A stretch of DNA of 64,000 nucleotides from Odontocerum albicorne (GCA_949825065.1 OX463841.1:19104479-19168478), one strand, 5' to 3'. Shown: positions 29,985 to 42,640, counted from the stretch's first letter. Program-made: numbers and translations. Notes: generated by a model from the sequence alone, not told the origin.

Positions 29985-31205
29985 GGGAAACACTTTAATT
30001 ACCGCTCTGGACATGAGTGCTGCCTTTGATACTGTCCATCATGAAATTCTCTTGCAGACTTAGGGATGAGTATGGTTTTTAGGCAGTGCCCTCACCTGGG
30101 TTTAATCTTATCTATCAAATAGAAAGCAATCCGTTGTTATCAATCAAGAAGAATCTTCTAAAAATATTGTAAAGTAGGGCAGGGCGTACCACAAGGGTCG
30201 GTACTGAGGCCGCTGCCATTTGTTCTTTATACTAATCATAGCAGTGATCTCATTGGCACGGAGTATTTTGAGTCTCAGGTTTATGCGGATGATACTTTGC
30301 TTTTTAGCTTTTGTAGTCCAAGTAGAAAATATATTCTGAAACAGGATACTTCTAACTGCATTCTCAAGGTCTCAAATTGGATGTCAAGATATAAATTATA
30401 ACGAAATCCAAGTAAAACGGGATTCTCTGGGTGACTTCACTGCTTAGACAACACCTTCTTAATGGGGATGCTTTATCAGTTATAGTGTATTTCCTTAAGA
30501 TATCATCAAATTTCTTGGTGCCTGTCTTGATAGTAAGCTATCGTTCGATAGACAAATTGGTTGTATGGTTTCTTCAGGTTTCTGTAGTCTTAGAGGGTTA
30601 AAAATTTTACGTCGATATAAAAACTCTTATACTCGTACATTCATTTGTGTCGCGTCTGGATTGTTGCAATTCTATTTATTCTGGTTTGCCTGATTCACAA
30701 ATTTATAGATTTCAGTCTATTTTTAATGCAGCTGCTAACATAGGTGTGGTAGTCATAAATATTACCATATTGGTCCGCTTCTGAAAAGTCTACACTTGGC
30801 TTAAGTGTCGCGAACGGATTGATTTCAAACGTTGTCTCTTTGTATTCAAGTTCCTTAATGGAATGTCTCCGTTGTATCTTTCGAATCTGTGTCTGAGGGA
30901 TATTTCTTCGGAGCGAATTAAAAATGTGAGATCGATTTCTTTTAAATCTAATAAACTGCTTGTTCCAAATCGATCCAAAAGGGCGGAATATTATGATAGA
31001 GCTTTTGTAGTCGCTGGTCCTGTGGTGTAGAATGGTCTGCCTCCTATTGAGATATATGGGTGGCGTGTGCAGCTTTAGGAAGCACTTGAAGACAATCTTT
31101 TTTGGGATGTATTATCAAAATTGATGAGTGGATTTGAATTCCGAGTTAAGAGCGCCCTTGAGAGTATGATCTCGAAACGGCGCTGTATAAATTATCCTTA
31201 TATTA
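29985..31205 (+). pseudogene. CR1/L2-like LINE reverse transcriptase pseudogene
   Basis: Frameshifted but readable RT blocks in order: LDMSAAFDTVHHEILL, SYLSNRKQSVVINQEES, GVPQGSVL-type (30190), YTNHSSDLIG, VYADDTLLFSF (catalytic YADD, about 30276), SNWMSRYKL, FLGACLDSKLSFDRQI, FKRCLFVFKFLNGMSPLYLS, then a C-terminal block ending in GCGCTGTATAAATTATCC and ATTATT repeats. No endonuclease is present 5' of 29985, so it is 5'-truncated. The order of blocks and the YLS-R, W, YADD style fit CR1/L2-type elements. Confidence 0.8.
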
Positions 31206-31896
31206 TTATTAGAATAGAAACATGAAAATATTATAAATGTATGGTACTACATTTCTTTATCCGGATGTGAACTCACCTCGACCCTAAAATAAGCATTACT
31301 GTTTTGTCAATCATATCTAAAGAAACCCTGAAACTAGAAGACCATCCAACGAGACCCGTAACCCTTTGTGCTAAAAAGTGTAAATCAACATCATACAAAA
31401 TAGTGACAATACTCGTGTTATGTTTGCATTTTGAAAACAGTGACAGTACTCGAGTCTTGTATATTGCATTTTAGAAAGTGAAGTAATATCTGGTAGGTTG
31501 TGCAAGAGATAAAGGAATGGTACTCGCTCCCGCGATGGTTGTTTCAGCTGATCGATAAGTATATGGTATAAGTAGTGTAGCGTTAATGTTCGTCTCGGCC
31601 GAACAACAGCCAACAACTGGGTTGATGATTTAGAAATAAGTCATTCGGAGTCCATCCGCGTTCTGGCCTCAGACCGGTCTTGCCTATCGTCGTAGGAAAG
31701 TATAACATAACAGTATAGGTCCGTATACAAACCAATGTTTACTGTTAAATGTCATTGGCGGTAATTTTGTTATAGATTACATCAAAACTGGCGCACTGAA
31801 CGATTTATGTTATAATATATGTTGCTAGGTATTCACGATTCTAAGCGATTCGTCACGGATAAAATTTCTTCATCTTGTGATTTTATTTATTATATA
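31206..31896. other. No gene seen
   Basis: Mixed composition. An 81-codon minus-strand frame (31371-31616) has no pattern. A partly GC-rich stretch (31600-31690) was not assigned. Confidence 0.4.
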
Positions 31897-32624
31897 CTAG
31901 CTGTACCCGGCCACGCGTTGCTGTGGCTATTTTTTATTAAAATTTAATACAAATATATAACGTTTTCTTTTATACGCACATATCGGCACACCAAGGACAT
32001 CTAACTGTCAATAATATTAGAAGCTAAATGAATTTGAACAGGACCAGACCTGCAGCTCACACAGCTATTATGATGCTAAAATACAAAATGGCAGATAACA
32101 AATTTGTATATTTTTACGTCTTAGCAGATGGCGCTATTTTTCAATAAACGTATTTGAAAATTTAATATTTATTATTTAAATATTTAATATTTATTATTTA
32201 ATATTTAATTATTTAATATTTATTATTTAATATTCAAAATCAAAATTGAACTGTCAAAATTTCAAATCAATGTGAATAACTTTCGGAGATTGGAGATTTT
32301 TAATTAACGAACATTTACATTTTTATTTATAAATATATTTAATATTTATTATTTAATATTTAATTATTTAATATTTAATATTAATTCCGAAACGTCGAAA
32401 ATGCAATATAACATAACTGTCAAGTTTAGTTTGCCTGTGTCGCTGCAGGAGGCGCAAGCGTTATTTTTTCTGATTTATAAACTTTTTTATATACAATTGT
32501 ATATAAATAATATATAAACATTCTCGTATACGAATGCAACCTTTTGTCAAAATTTCAAAGCAATCGGTGAAGAACTTTCGGAGATTAGAGATTTTTAATA
32601 TACGAAGATTTTTATTTATATAGA
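31897..32624 (-). mobile_element. Helitron copy 2, short non-autonomous
   Basis: 728 bp. 3' end CTAG (31897-31900, followed on the minus strand by T), with hairpin GCCAC-8 nt-GTGGC at 31910-31927. 5' end TCTATATAAATAAAAA at 32624, preceded by A. It contains the doubled 5' terminus also seen in copy 1 and the AT-rich TTTAATATTTATTATTTAA linker. It has no coding sequence and relied on a RepHel protein supplied in trans. Confidence 0.85.
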
Positions 32625-32798
32625 TTTTTTTCCAGAATATTTTATCTTAATATTCAAGTACGAGTATATAAGTAAGTTTGAAAACCGTTTGTATTTATAG
32701 TCCTTTTCCCATATAATTTGATTTTTACACTTTTTATTTAGTCCTAAAATGAACTGAATGAATTGGTTGATAATGTTTTTTAAAATTTTTTATTGGTG

Positions 32799-32851
32799 TT
32801 TATTCTCGATAACCATATCGATAAAATATCGATATGTTTATCGAGAATAAA
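32799..32851. repeat. 25-bp inverted repeat hairpin
   Basis: TTTATTCTCGATAACCATAT-CGATA, a 3-nt AAA loop, then its reverse complement with one mismatch. It would fold into a compact hairpin. The surrounding 32625-34182 is AT-rich with no gene seen. Confidence 0.85.
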
Positions 32852-34182
32852 TATCATGACTCTTGTCTAGATACAATTTTGTCTATGGCTATTCGCTCTA
32901 ATTGGGGTGTTACTAGCCAGTAAGTAATCATAATTGGATAGCATTTATCATATTTATTGAGAATATAGAATACGTTTTGGAAGCGAATTACACTAAGCTC
33001 GCGCTGTCAAAATTTGGAATTATGCCATTGTCATCAAATAAGATTACTCATTTTATATTTTTAATTCATTACAAACTATAAACTTTCTTAATACTTTGCA
33101 TACGAAGAGAGACAAGTTTGTAATGAGTCAAAAATAGATCTTCGTGAACGGTCATATACGCATGAATGGGCATTCAAAGAATATATATTCCAACGTTTCC
33201 TCGCTAAGGTTACATTCGCACATGCTAGAATTTAAAACTTTGATCTTTGCCAAATGTTCCTTTGTTCAAGAATATCCTATACGTATCCGACATATTACAA
33301 ATGAAGGAAGGAATGCTTGTCTATGGATATAAATCTAAATGTTTGTATGTGGATATAAAACTAAATCAAAGCTAGACTACTTTCGGTTGCAGTGTTTTAT
33401 AGTATTTTTCCTTTCCACTCGATTCGGGGTTCCATTTAGAAATGTTAAATACGAGTATAACAATTATTACGTTGTTTAAATAATGTTTATAAAGTTGACA
33501 CCGCTGCTAGGTGAATCGAAAAATTAAGACATGATTTCACATTTGATTGATATTTATGTAGTTAACATACGTGTAAGACTATCTTGATTTATATCTACAA
33601 TATAAAATAGTGCACATTCCATAATATTTTCCACTAATAAATACAATTTAGTATTTACTAATAAATGCAATTTAGTCCACAAAGCAATGGTTATAAGTTT
33701 AATTTCCAGCTGAAATGAGGACCCATTTTGGGCTTTGACTTTATTTCAGTGTTTTCTTTATCGCGTTTCAGCCAAGAATTTTATATGCTTAGAATTTAAA
33801 CTTGTTGAGTTAGTCTACAAATCATGAAGCTTTCTAGTATACCTAAGTTCTTAAGTAAGAATTATTTGAAAATACACCGAGTTTTCCAAGAATTCAAACT
33901 GCAACAAGATGAATATTTTTTAGTTACTGCACAAATTGAAATATTTATACAATAAAAATCCGTTGGAGCCTAGTATCTTCATTACGTTTTAGGAGTTATA
34001 AAATGTAGGCCATGATGGGAACATTATTTCTATCTTAATGCCCCTAAGCTATCCAAATACAAATTCCTCGATATTACCATGCATTGCAAATGCGCATAGA
34101 ATCACCTATTTTGACAACTTATATGTTTGTTTGACTTACGTTCATTCTTTTACATTTTATTACGAAACTGCGCTAAACAAGT

Positions 34183-35560
34183 CTATTTGCTTTTGGCACT
34201 TCGGAAGATAATTATTGTATAGTAATTTTTTAAAAATATTACAAAGCGCTGTTTTGTAACAACTGTCACTCCAGAAGCGATTTTAAGATCTTCACTTTTG
34301 AACACTTTATCAAACACACGGTAAAAAGTAACTTCTCGCGTTTCGCGGAATACCTGTAACGTCTTTAATACTCGATGTATGTACCAACCAGTATATTCAA
34401 GGTTACCTCGCTTGTTTATGTTTTCTTGCAACTCATCGAGGTTTTACCGATCTCTCCTGATTTTCTTATTAAAACTACGCTGTAAAACCCGCCCGTTCTA
34501 CGTTCTGGGCAGAATCCGGTATTGATTCGATAAATCGTGATTCTCACTCTGGTGCCAAGGACAAGGCTTGCAAATGAATACTTTAAAACACCTGGCAATT
34601 CTAACAGCGAGGAACAATTTAAACGTGTGTATTGATGTTATAATTGCGTGCATAACATCTTAAAAATGTTTTATTTACTTAAAATAATTTGCCCAGCAAT
34701 AAATTTAAAAAATCTTAAAATAGGTTCAAGAGAACAATTAATAATTTCCAATTCAGCTCAGTTTATTGTTAAACTTGCTTTCATTTTTTCAATTAAAAAC
34801 ATTCATGGTTTGTTTTGCTTTTTTTGTTTTAGGGAGCATTGACTAAAGAGGCTGGAACATTTACTTCCGTAAACGGTAAAGTGGTTCTATAAAATATCTT
34901 TGCCAATCCTTTTGCCTCGGTGACATTTGAAAAGGTAATTCATTATTTTCAATCCTTGTAATGTATTTGAAAATTATGTTATTTGACAATTAAAATGTAA
35001 CGTTATAAAATTTATGTTAATTACAATTGGTTGATATTTTAAAATTATTTTAAACTTATCGATTATATTTTTATAAGCTTGTGTGAATAAAAATATTGGA
35101 TGTTTTCTCTTTGGGATGTTCGAAATTTGCAATTCACTTCTCAGTACGGGGGAATGGAGCGAGAAATTACACATATTTTGTTTTTGAAAAATATTAGCAC
35201 AGAACAATATAATATTAGTTTGCGTTTTGTAATTTCTGAACGGATTGCCAGAGCGGAGATCCTTGTATTCCTCAGGAAGATGCAAATATAACTGTCTCAT
35301 TCCGTCAACGCACATACTGCTTACGTTATACATACTCGTACGATTACAGCGTTCTGGTTAAATTACTTTTAGATGTGTTTTTATATATTACCACTAAGGT
35401 TCCCGGGTGTGGACAGATACGATGCCGGCCATAACTACCACATGGACAGGAGGTAATGTTGTAAGCTCTACCCTCACCAGCATGTCCACTAAAGCGTGTT
35501 ATTTCGTTATATTCTGAAATGTTAAAAAAATTATATCGCGTGGTTATCAAGTTTCTTTTA
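34183..35560 (-). other. Cluster of unidentified minus-strand open segments
   Basis: Four minus-strand frames follow each other: 35550-35344 (ITRFSGHAGEGRAYNITSCP), 35333-34974 (SSMCVDGMRQLYLHLPEEYK at its start), 34598-34416 and 34431-34183 (EYTGWYIHRVLKTLQVFRET and after). The translated text looks more protein-like than chance AT-rich frames. They could be exons of one unknown gene or a decayed unknown element. I recognise no domain. Confidence 0.25.
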
Positions 35561-35569
35561 AAATATGGG

Positions 35570-35830
35570 AAAATCTCTACAGGAATTAAACGTCGTTTAG
35601 ACGCTGTCTATGGAAATCTTCTCCGTCATATTCCCCAGTGAAAAATTGTGGTAAACAGTTTCGCTTAGGCAGATAATCGATTGATGATGCAGTCCCTTGT
35701 CAAGGCAGACCAGCAGGAATACTCCAGAAACAGTTTAATTAGTGCAAGAGCAAGTGTTACAAGATAGATGTTACAAGATACTGAAATTAAAGAAATATCC
35801 GTAAGGTGTGGGCTTTCCAAAATGAATTTT
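35570..35830 (+). pseudogene. Degraded mariner transposase HTH region
   Basis: Readable pieces in mariner order: GIKRRLDAVYGN, VVNSFRLGRQSIDDAVPCQG, RPAG, then frameshifted TEIKEISVRCGLSK. These match the D/IxRRLxAVYGDxAPSxxTVxxWVxxF-RxGRxSxxDxPRxGRP pattern. No catalytic motifs or TIRs were found downstream, so this is an old remnant. Confidence 0.5.
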
Positions 35831-37869
35831 TAATGCTCTGTGATGGGAAAAAAATACATCATCTAGTCAACTGTCACGTGAAAGAAATTAAGCTTTCAAG
35901 GGGTGAATTGCTTGCCGCTCCGTGGTTACTCAGTGTTTTGTTCTCTATCCCGACATTAGAATCATTTATCAGAATCTTTTAGTCAAATTGTGCGTATATG
36001 TGCAAAAATGATCCAACCCACCTTTTACCTTTTCTGAGATAATTGCGAAAACATCCAACTGCTTTCTGTGGTCGGTATGGACCTTTTTAAAAAACGGAAT
36101 CCAACCTTGATACTCGTATACTTATTTTAATGGCTTGATATTTTTGCACATACAGACATGATTCATAGATTTTTTCGATATTTTAAATAAATTTTAAAAA
36201 AAGAAGATTTTTCGGATTGGGTATTTTTTGCAAATATGCGTCGATTGGAAGTAAATATACAAAAAACACCCAACCCACAAATATTTTTTAAAATTTAAAA
36301 ACTCAAAGCAGAAAATGTGGGTTTCGTGGTTAAATATGGTCTTGAAAAAAACAAGCACAATCAAAGATTTTTGCATATAAATATTATAGGTCCAATTGAT
36401 GTGCTTGAAACATTCCAGCTCCAGGAATGTCATTAGTTCTTTGAAGTTCCGCGTGTTTCTGAGCGAACACCTTTTTCTTAAATTCTGGGACTTATAACCT
36501 TGTTTTGAACGAACTAACCTTGTTATGAATGTCTGTGATACTTTATTTGTCTTCAACTTTTAACTGTATTTAATCAAGTCTCTCTATATTGTCCAGATTG
36601 TGTTTCTCATCAGTAATATATAATTGTATACGAGTAAAAGTCGTACTATGGGAGGAGTTATAATTTTTTTTTATTATTGTTGTATACTCGTATATTTCAA
36701 TGCATAGTAAGTAATCTTCAATTCCAGCACTTAGTCATATTTTATGACCTGATTTTGTAGATATCCCTCTCTCGAGATGAGAGATAAAGCGAAGTTTGTG
36801 AATGGTGGTGAGTCCAATAATTGAGCCAGGCTCGTGGTTACCCTCGATGCTGCCGGCTATTTGTTAGCCTTGTGCATTGTGCGCGCCTGTTCTGTGTGAA
36901 CAGAAATAGAATATTGATAAACAACACTTGGTTGCTTTGCACTTATTTATAGAATGTTTGTTTAACCATCGAGGCCGCTTTTAGGTGGGCGGCGGAGCTT
37001 TCCCGTGCCCGGATTCAAGTATCAGCTGGCTTCACAAAATAACTAATGCGAACCAATAAATTCTACTCGTATCCAGTGTCGAAAATTCACAGAAAATAAT
37101 TTTTCTCTGTTTCGAATAAGTTATTAGCAGTTTATTGATTCAGAACTCGCAGACCAGTGAATTTACTTTTTCATATATATTTATCTCAATGTCGACTTCC
37201 AGGCAAATATAGCCAAATGTCGAAAAAAAAAATTTTTTGGTATTTTTTAGTGTAGTGCTATTTCATTATGACCATATCAAGAACGCTTCTTAACTAACTT
37301 AACCTATTAACTTAAAGAAGATGTACAGAGGACAAATAACTTTTCAAGTCTACTGAAAACTTCACCAACTTGGATATTTGCCTAAGGGAAGATGGATGAC
37401 TGTTCCTTAGAAAAGATCCCGCTACCTGAAATGTTCTGTCGAAATATTTGAGTTTGTTAACTCTACTAGGAATCTAAATAGACAAAATATTCGCATCGCT
37501 CAACTTGAAAGTGATTAATTGAATTTTGTACATTTTACTACTTTTTTTTAAAAGATTCAAACTGAAGTAGAAGAAGCTGGTAGCGAAGAACCCATTGTTA
37601 ACCGGCTGATAATCAAGAACATGAATTAAGTTTTCGTGCAACTTGACAGATTTTTGCAAATCATAGATAAATGTGATCTCAATTTAGTGCGTATATAACA
37701 AGTTTACACATCAGGGCAATTAAAAAAAACACGGCACGCTATATATCAAGAAGAAGCAAGGGTTAGTATTTAGTATTTAGTATTCAACTATCTCTTGATT
37801 AGTTTACTATGTCTATAAAAAACACTTGATGGACGTAACCTACTAATACGCCTCCTTCACTTTATTGAC
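35831..37869. other. No gene; GC-richer patch 36770-37030
   Basis: 36770-37030 is unique, GC-enriched and non-coding in appearance. Otherwise AT-rich. Four TA-CGAG-TA octamers (about 36112, 36630, 36684, 37063) cluster here. Confidence 0.4.
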
Positions 37870-38305
37870 AGTATATACCATCACGCAATTTCCCTGTCGA
37901 GGTAGGCAGAGAGGACAGAGCGTCAAATTTTCTTATCTCGAAACACATCCTTAGCCTCTTTTACATCATTTTCATTCAATTTCTTCGATTTCTCTGAATT
38001 TTACGTTTCCTTGCAGAATATAATTCACTCGATCCATCCATTATTTTCTTGGTCTTCCTTTTACGCGCTTTCAACTCAAAATGGCACTACTTATCTGTTT
38101 TGTTAGTCATTCTACATGGCTAAACTATTTCAGCCTGCTCTTCTTCATCTTACTCAACACATCAGCCTTAAGTGAACGTTTATGCCTTATCACCTCATTT
38201 CGTATTGTCGCTCCATATATTCTTCTCAATTCACGCATTTCTACAGCAACTATTCGGCTTTTCTCAGTCTTTTTCCATATTAGTAGTGTGTATCGGTAAC
38301 TGTTT
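37870..38305 (-). pseudogene. LINE 3' end, minus strand
   Basis: Begins ATCACGCAATTTCCCTGTC, GAGGTAGGCAGAGAGGACAG (reverse complement of the common LINE 3' end), then blocks homologous to 8100-8460: CTTGGTCTTCCTTTTACG, TTTGTTAGTCATTC, CTCTTCTTCATCTTACTCAA, CACCTCATTTCGTATTGTC. On the minus strand it encodes the K-x-K-x-x-x-W-F-G-H-V region, broken by stops. Confidence 0.65.
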
Positions 38306-39064
38306 TTTTATTTATATTTTGCATTAATGAATGTAATACTTAAGTATCCATTATTGTTTTAAAATACACCTTTCCACCTTTTTTTTAAATTGCTCTTTCT
38401 CACAAATTTCCAAGAATTAATTATGTACGCAAGTCGTAATAGAAGTAGAATCTGTGGAATAGAAAATTTTACATTCATAGAATGTTCATTATAAGGGAAC
38501 ATTATACTCGTATAGTGTCTGGTAGTTTTTGTAACGTATAATATTTTACAAAATCAATTTTGTTTTGTAAACAATTTGGAATTAATTTCAATAATTGTTA
38601 AACATGTGAGTGTTCTCTTAAGATCATGGTCGTTTTAAGCTCATATTTATCTGTTAAGACGCTTTGATCAGGTTATCAGAAGGTATGTACATACATGTTA
38701 AGAGTTTTCTTATAATTTGGATTCAAGCTAATAAAAGACAATTCACCGTTTTCACGTCCTAGTTTTCGCACCAATGCGTTTTTGAAACTCATTTACACAT
38801 TAAAGTAAATATGTATTTCATGTTGACTGAATAATTCATTCGCTTCCCGTGTGTTTTTCACTCGTATACGAGTGAGTACTGATTGACGGTAATGCCGAGA
38901 TTAGCTGAACACTAAATAACATGCCACGTCGATTAAAATGGATATCGTTGAACTAACTTGATAATAATTAATTTTGCGCAAGTTTTTTGACATTTCTAAC
39001 GGCGCGATAAAAATACATCTTTTATAAATATAAAATCATACATAATACAATCGTGTTAATTGAT
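38306..39064. other. No gene seen
   Basis: AT-rich. At 38859-38874 is a perfect 16-bp palindrome CACTCGTATACGAGTG, two octamer-like words head to head. Confidence 0.5.
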
Positions 39065-39690
39065 ATAAATGCATCATCTTCTAGCATTGTATCTTGGAAG
39101 CGTTTTCACATCGGATGGTCGCACGAAATGTGATATTAAAGTACGTGTAGCAGCAGGCAACATAGTGAATGGTGGGATACACGATGTGGTTACCGACCGG
39201 AATATTTCAAGAGAAGCGGAACTGGCTGGTGATAATGAAATATTGGTCCCAACATAGCATATGCAAACTGTGGCAAAAAATTATGAAAGAAATGAGAGCG
39301 TTGCGAGGAATGTGCGGAAAAATAATGCATGTCAAAATAAGGAATCGGGACATTAAGAAATAATGCGGATTGAAAGAAGATGCAGTGCTTAAAGTGAAGA
39401 AAGGAACGTTGATATGTTTCGGTTACGTAGTAAGAATGAATGATGAAAAATTCACAAATATAATCTATACAAGTAGTATAGAAGGTATCAGAAGTTAAAG
39501 AAGAGAGACGACCTAGAAAACAGTGGGACGACCAAATCAATCAAAATCTGAAGGAGAGAATAATGAAAAGCGTTTTTAATTATATAGAGTATGCGTGACG
39601 CGGTGTATAGACGTGACAGAAGCGAAAGATGTGTGCCAGGATATAATGGAGTGGAAATCAGTTCTCTCTGCCTACCTCTGAAAACGTTTT
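39065..39690 (+). pseudogene. LINE RT connection to 3' region, plus strand
   Basis: YLGSVFTSDGRTKCDIKVRV then AAGNIVNG, SREAELA, EILVPT, then frameshifted EMRALRGMCGKIMHVKIRNR, KEDAVLKVKKGTLICFGYVV and RMNDE, and finally DVTEAKDVCQDIMEWKSVLS with an AYL ending. This is the standard order of the C-terminal half of the LINE family whose 3' ends recur in the window. The catalytic YxDD lies outside the fragment. Confidence 0.75.
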
Positions 39691-40544
39691 GTCTCTTGAA
39701 AATCGACTAAACAAATCGATTTAACATAATGCCATGTACACGTATAATACAACACTTCTCCGATGGCGTTTCCTTTTAAGGTAAGGAAGACTCATTCACG
39801 CAAAGCAAAGCTGTTTGTTAATGTTCATTTAAGGTCATATTTTATAATATTTATTCATTCTTTCTTGTTTGTTTTTAATACTTCTCGTTCTATTACAAGT
39901 TCATTGATGAAGTTCAAGTCGGGTTCTGTTATTGTAACTCGTATTGTACTCGCAAGATAAAGTTCATTCAATATACGCGTATTATATTACATATCCGTTT
40001 TCCTTCAAAATATTGTTGAATTGTTATGTACATACTTATGTGATTATGAGTGTGTAAATATTTTTTAATGTTTAATGTAAAATGATAATGAGTTAAGGCG
40101 TTGCCACGTAATCTAGAGGCTTCCACTCGTACCATATTATATTATAAGTTACAATACATATCGGTCACTTTACCATATACATTTCCAGCCGTGAGGAAAC
40201 AATAATACTCACCAGAAATTTAGGCGGGAATGCTTCTTCATATGTTCGAACAGGTACGAGTATATTGGCAGTACCCTTGTTATGACAAGTGATTATTATA
40301 AAAAGGCTTCGAGGCCATTTTTCTTAGCTGTAGCCTTTGGAGTGTCTACATATTTATTTAACATCATGCAAATACACCTGGGGAGTTTATTGATTTAAAG
40401 CAATTTCTTCCAATCAACTAGCTTGTGTTTCATAATTATTGTTTGTACCTATGACTATGACCGTATCTTAATGTATTAAAACAACATTTGAGAAAAAAAT
40501 ATTGAAGATCTTGTAATTTGTTTTATCAAACACTGTTTATTCTA
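39691..40544. other. No gene; possible SINE tail at 40372-40432
   Basis: AT-rich. 40372-40486 resembles 49398-49480 (AATACACCTGGGGAGTTTATT versus AATACATCTGGCGGATTTAT, then a GACTATGACC/CATGACCATGA block), a low-copy repeat that may derive from the SINE tail. Confidence 0.3.
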
Positions 40545-40618
40545 CTTTTTGTAATGGTATACCCCTACCGGTTTCAAGGCTTTCACCTCATTATCAGGGG
40601 AGCACAAACAAGTCTTCT
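40545..40618 (-). ncRNA. Hammerhead-like motif (Penelope-type terminal repeat relic)
   Basis: On the minus strand: CTCCCCTGATAATGAGGTGA then AAGCCTTGAAACCGGTAGGG. CUGAUAA (canonical CUGANGA), a GAGG/CCUU stem II, GAAA, a self-complementary CCGG, then UA and GGGG that pairs with the CCCC before the core. That is the topology of a minimal hammerhead ribozyme with a tiny stem III. A second copy is at 53667-53740 next to a Penelope-like coding remnant. The core deviates at one or two positions, so activity is doubtful. Confidence 0.4.
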
Positions 40619-40630
40619 TTATATGACTTA

Positions 40631-42640
40631 CTAGCTGTACCCGGCCACGCGTTGCTGTGGCTCAGTCTGGTTAAATGGAAAAGAAAGAAAAGAGAAAGCA
40701 CACGTTTCTAATATGTTTAATTTCACAATGCTTGTGGGTATACACTATTTTTAATGTCTTTCAGCCACTCTCAGTGTGTCGCGTTCATCGCCGTGCTCGC
40801 AAATGATCGCGTCACTCCAAGAGGTCAATTCACGATATGATTTGAATTCAAATGAAAGATCGATTGCACTGAAAAAGAAGAAAGAAAGTTATAACAAAAA
40901 CATATAAAATTGCGAAACATTAAAAAAGGAACTGAATAATATTGTTAAGTTCGTCGACGTCTTTGTTCTTGGCGGCAAAAATACCTCTTTCACTGAGCCA
41001 ATCGTGATTCTTATAATTGATTTGAATATTGGGAAATACTTTTTCAACCAATTTTTCTTTTGACATCACTAAATTGCAGAAGTTATGAGACAATGAAATT
41101 CGTCCTGAGGTCATATCAACCAGCACCTTTCCGTTCCCAATTTCCAGCAATTGGTGTGAGAATATCTCAGCTGATCGATCGTTTTGCAGCTGGACACGCA
41201 TATTTGTAGATAATTTCAACGTCTTGACGTGTCGCCACAAAGTAGAGTATTTCAGGCAACATATAAAACTGCAAAACATAAAAGTAACTAATTAAATGTT
41301 AAGGGAAGGCAGAGAGATAATCGTAACTAATTAAATGTTAAAGGAAGACAGAGAGATAATTGTAACTAATTAAATGTTAAGCAAAAATTTAATAGCAAGT
41401 TATTTAGGAAAATACATTAAAAAAAACTAACAATAATGACAAATTAATACATCTTGTTACAAATTAGCAAAAATTTGTCAGTTCGTTTAAAATAAATATG
41501 ACGTTTGTCAAAAATGTACTTACCAGCATCACGTTGTCTCTGTGAAGCAAATGATTGCGTCACTCCAAGAGATCAATTCACGATATGATTTGAATTCAAA
41601 CGAAAATCAATCAACACAATTAAATGTTACCGCTAATTGAACAGAAAAATAAAAAACTAAGTGAAAAAGATATTCTTAGAGGTAGATGTCAACAACGCAC
41701 ATTATGAAATGAAAATGGCGGATAAATTAGCGCAGATGGCGCTACACAAAAAAATTTATACAATAAAATAACATTTTTAATAATATATTATTAACAATAT
41801 AATAAAAATAATAAAGTTATAAATAATTAATTTAATAATTAATAATAATATCAAAATATTAATATATAAATAATTATTTGAAAATAATTAATTTAATAAT
41901 TATTAATAATATAAAAATATTAATATATTTAAGATTAAAAAATATAAATTTAATTTTATTAAGTGTATTATATTATTATTAAAATTATTATTTATTATTG
42001 TTTATTATTAAAAATAAAAAAAGAATATTTTTTTTATTGAATTAAGAGAGACTTTCTTGAATTAAATTCCACAGAACCATTTCCTAATCCTAAAAAAAAT
42101 CAATAAAAATCGTTAACAAATGGAAAAAAAGCAATGCATAAAATCAACTTTTCCTAGGAGCTAAGAAGTTTCACTTCTACCGCGCGAGAGTCTCACGCAT
42201 CTGTTTTTTAATACATATAAGTTATATTTATTTTAGCGATCCTCCTAATATTTCATTATAACCCACAGTTCGTGAAACGATACTCGAAATATTTCAAAAC
42301 AGATAAAATGTTAGTTGGATATTTTTTACAAATTGAATATTAGTTCTGCCAAATATATTTCCTGCGCTTGCGCTATAAAGTCTAGATTCAGCCATATTAA
42401 GATTTTTTCAAGCTGTTATGACACAATGGAACTTATCCTTATTAACTTAAACGTCATCTCGATTCTAACCTATTTTTCGTCTGTAAACTTTTTTATATAC
42501 ACCGATATATAAATAAAAATATATAAACATTTCTGTATACGAATGTCAACTTTTGTCAAAATTTCAAAGCGATCGGTAGAGAACTTTCGGAGATAAGTAG
42601 GAACGACTATACAAACATTTTCATTTTTAATTTATATAGA
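40631..42640 (-). mobile_element. Helitron copy 3, deleted, with helicase remnant
   Basis: 2,010 bp. 3' end CTAG (40631-40634) with the hairpin at 40644-40661, 5' end TCTATATAAAT at 42640, inserted between A and T. It keeps the 3' end, an arginine-rich segment remnant, the helicase C-terminus and the 5' region with CAGATGGCGCTA. 41757-42060 is an AT-only low-complexity stretch. A 53-bp piece of the 5' region (41548-41600) is also present at 40801-40853, and that inserted piece matches copy 1 better than copy 3's own. Confidence 0.85.
40920..41279 (-). pseudogene. Helitron helicase C-terminal remnant, best copy
   Basis: A 119-codon open frame with STLWRHVKTLKLSTNMRVQL, EIFSHQLLEIGNGKVLVDMT, SGRISLSHNFCNLV, EKVFPNIQINYKNHDWLSER and FAAKNKDVDELNNIIQ. 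This is the PIF1-like helicase C-terminal region of Helitron proteins. The N-terminal ATPase motifs and the Rep domain are not in this element. Confidence 0.75.

Noticed and set aside
32520..32540. Octamer-like CTCGTATACGAATG in Helitron copy 2 as a footprint
   Set aside because: Homologous positions in copies 1 and 3 have related sequence of the same length, so there is no 6-bp insertion.
32799..32851. MicroRNA precursor
   Set aside because: Near-perfect pairing with a 3-nt loop is not the usual shape, and there is no evidence of expression; kept only as a hairpin.
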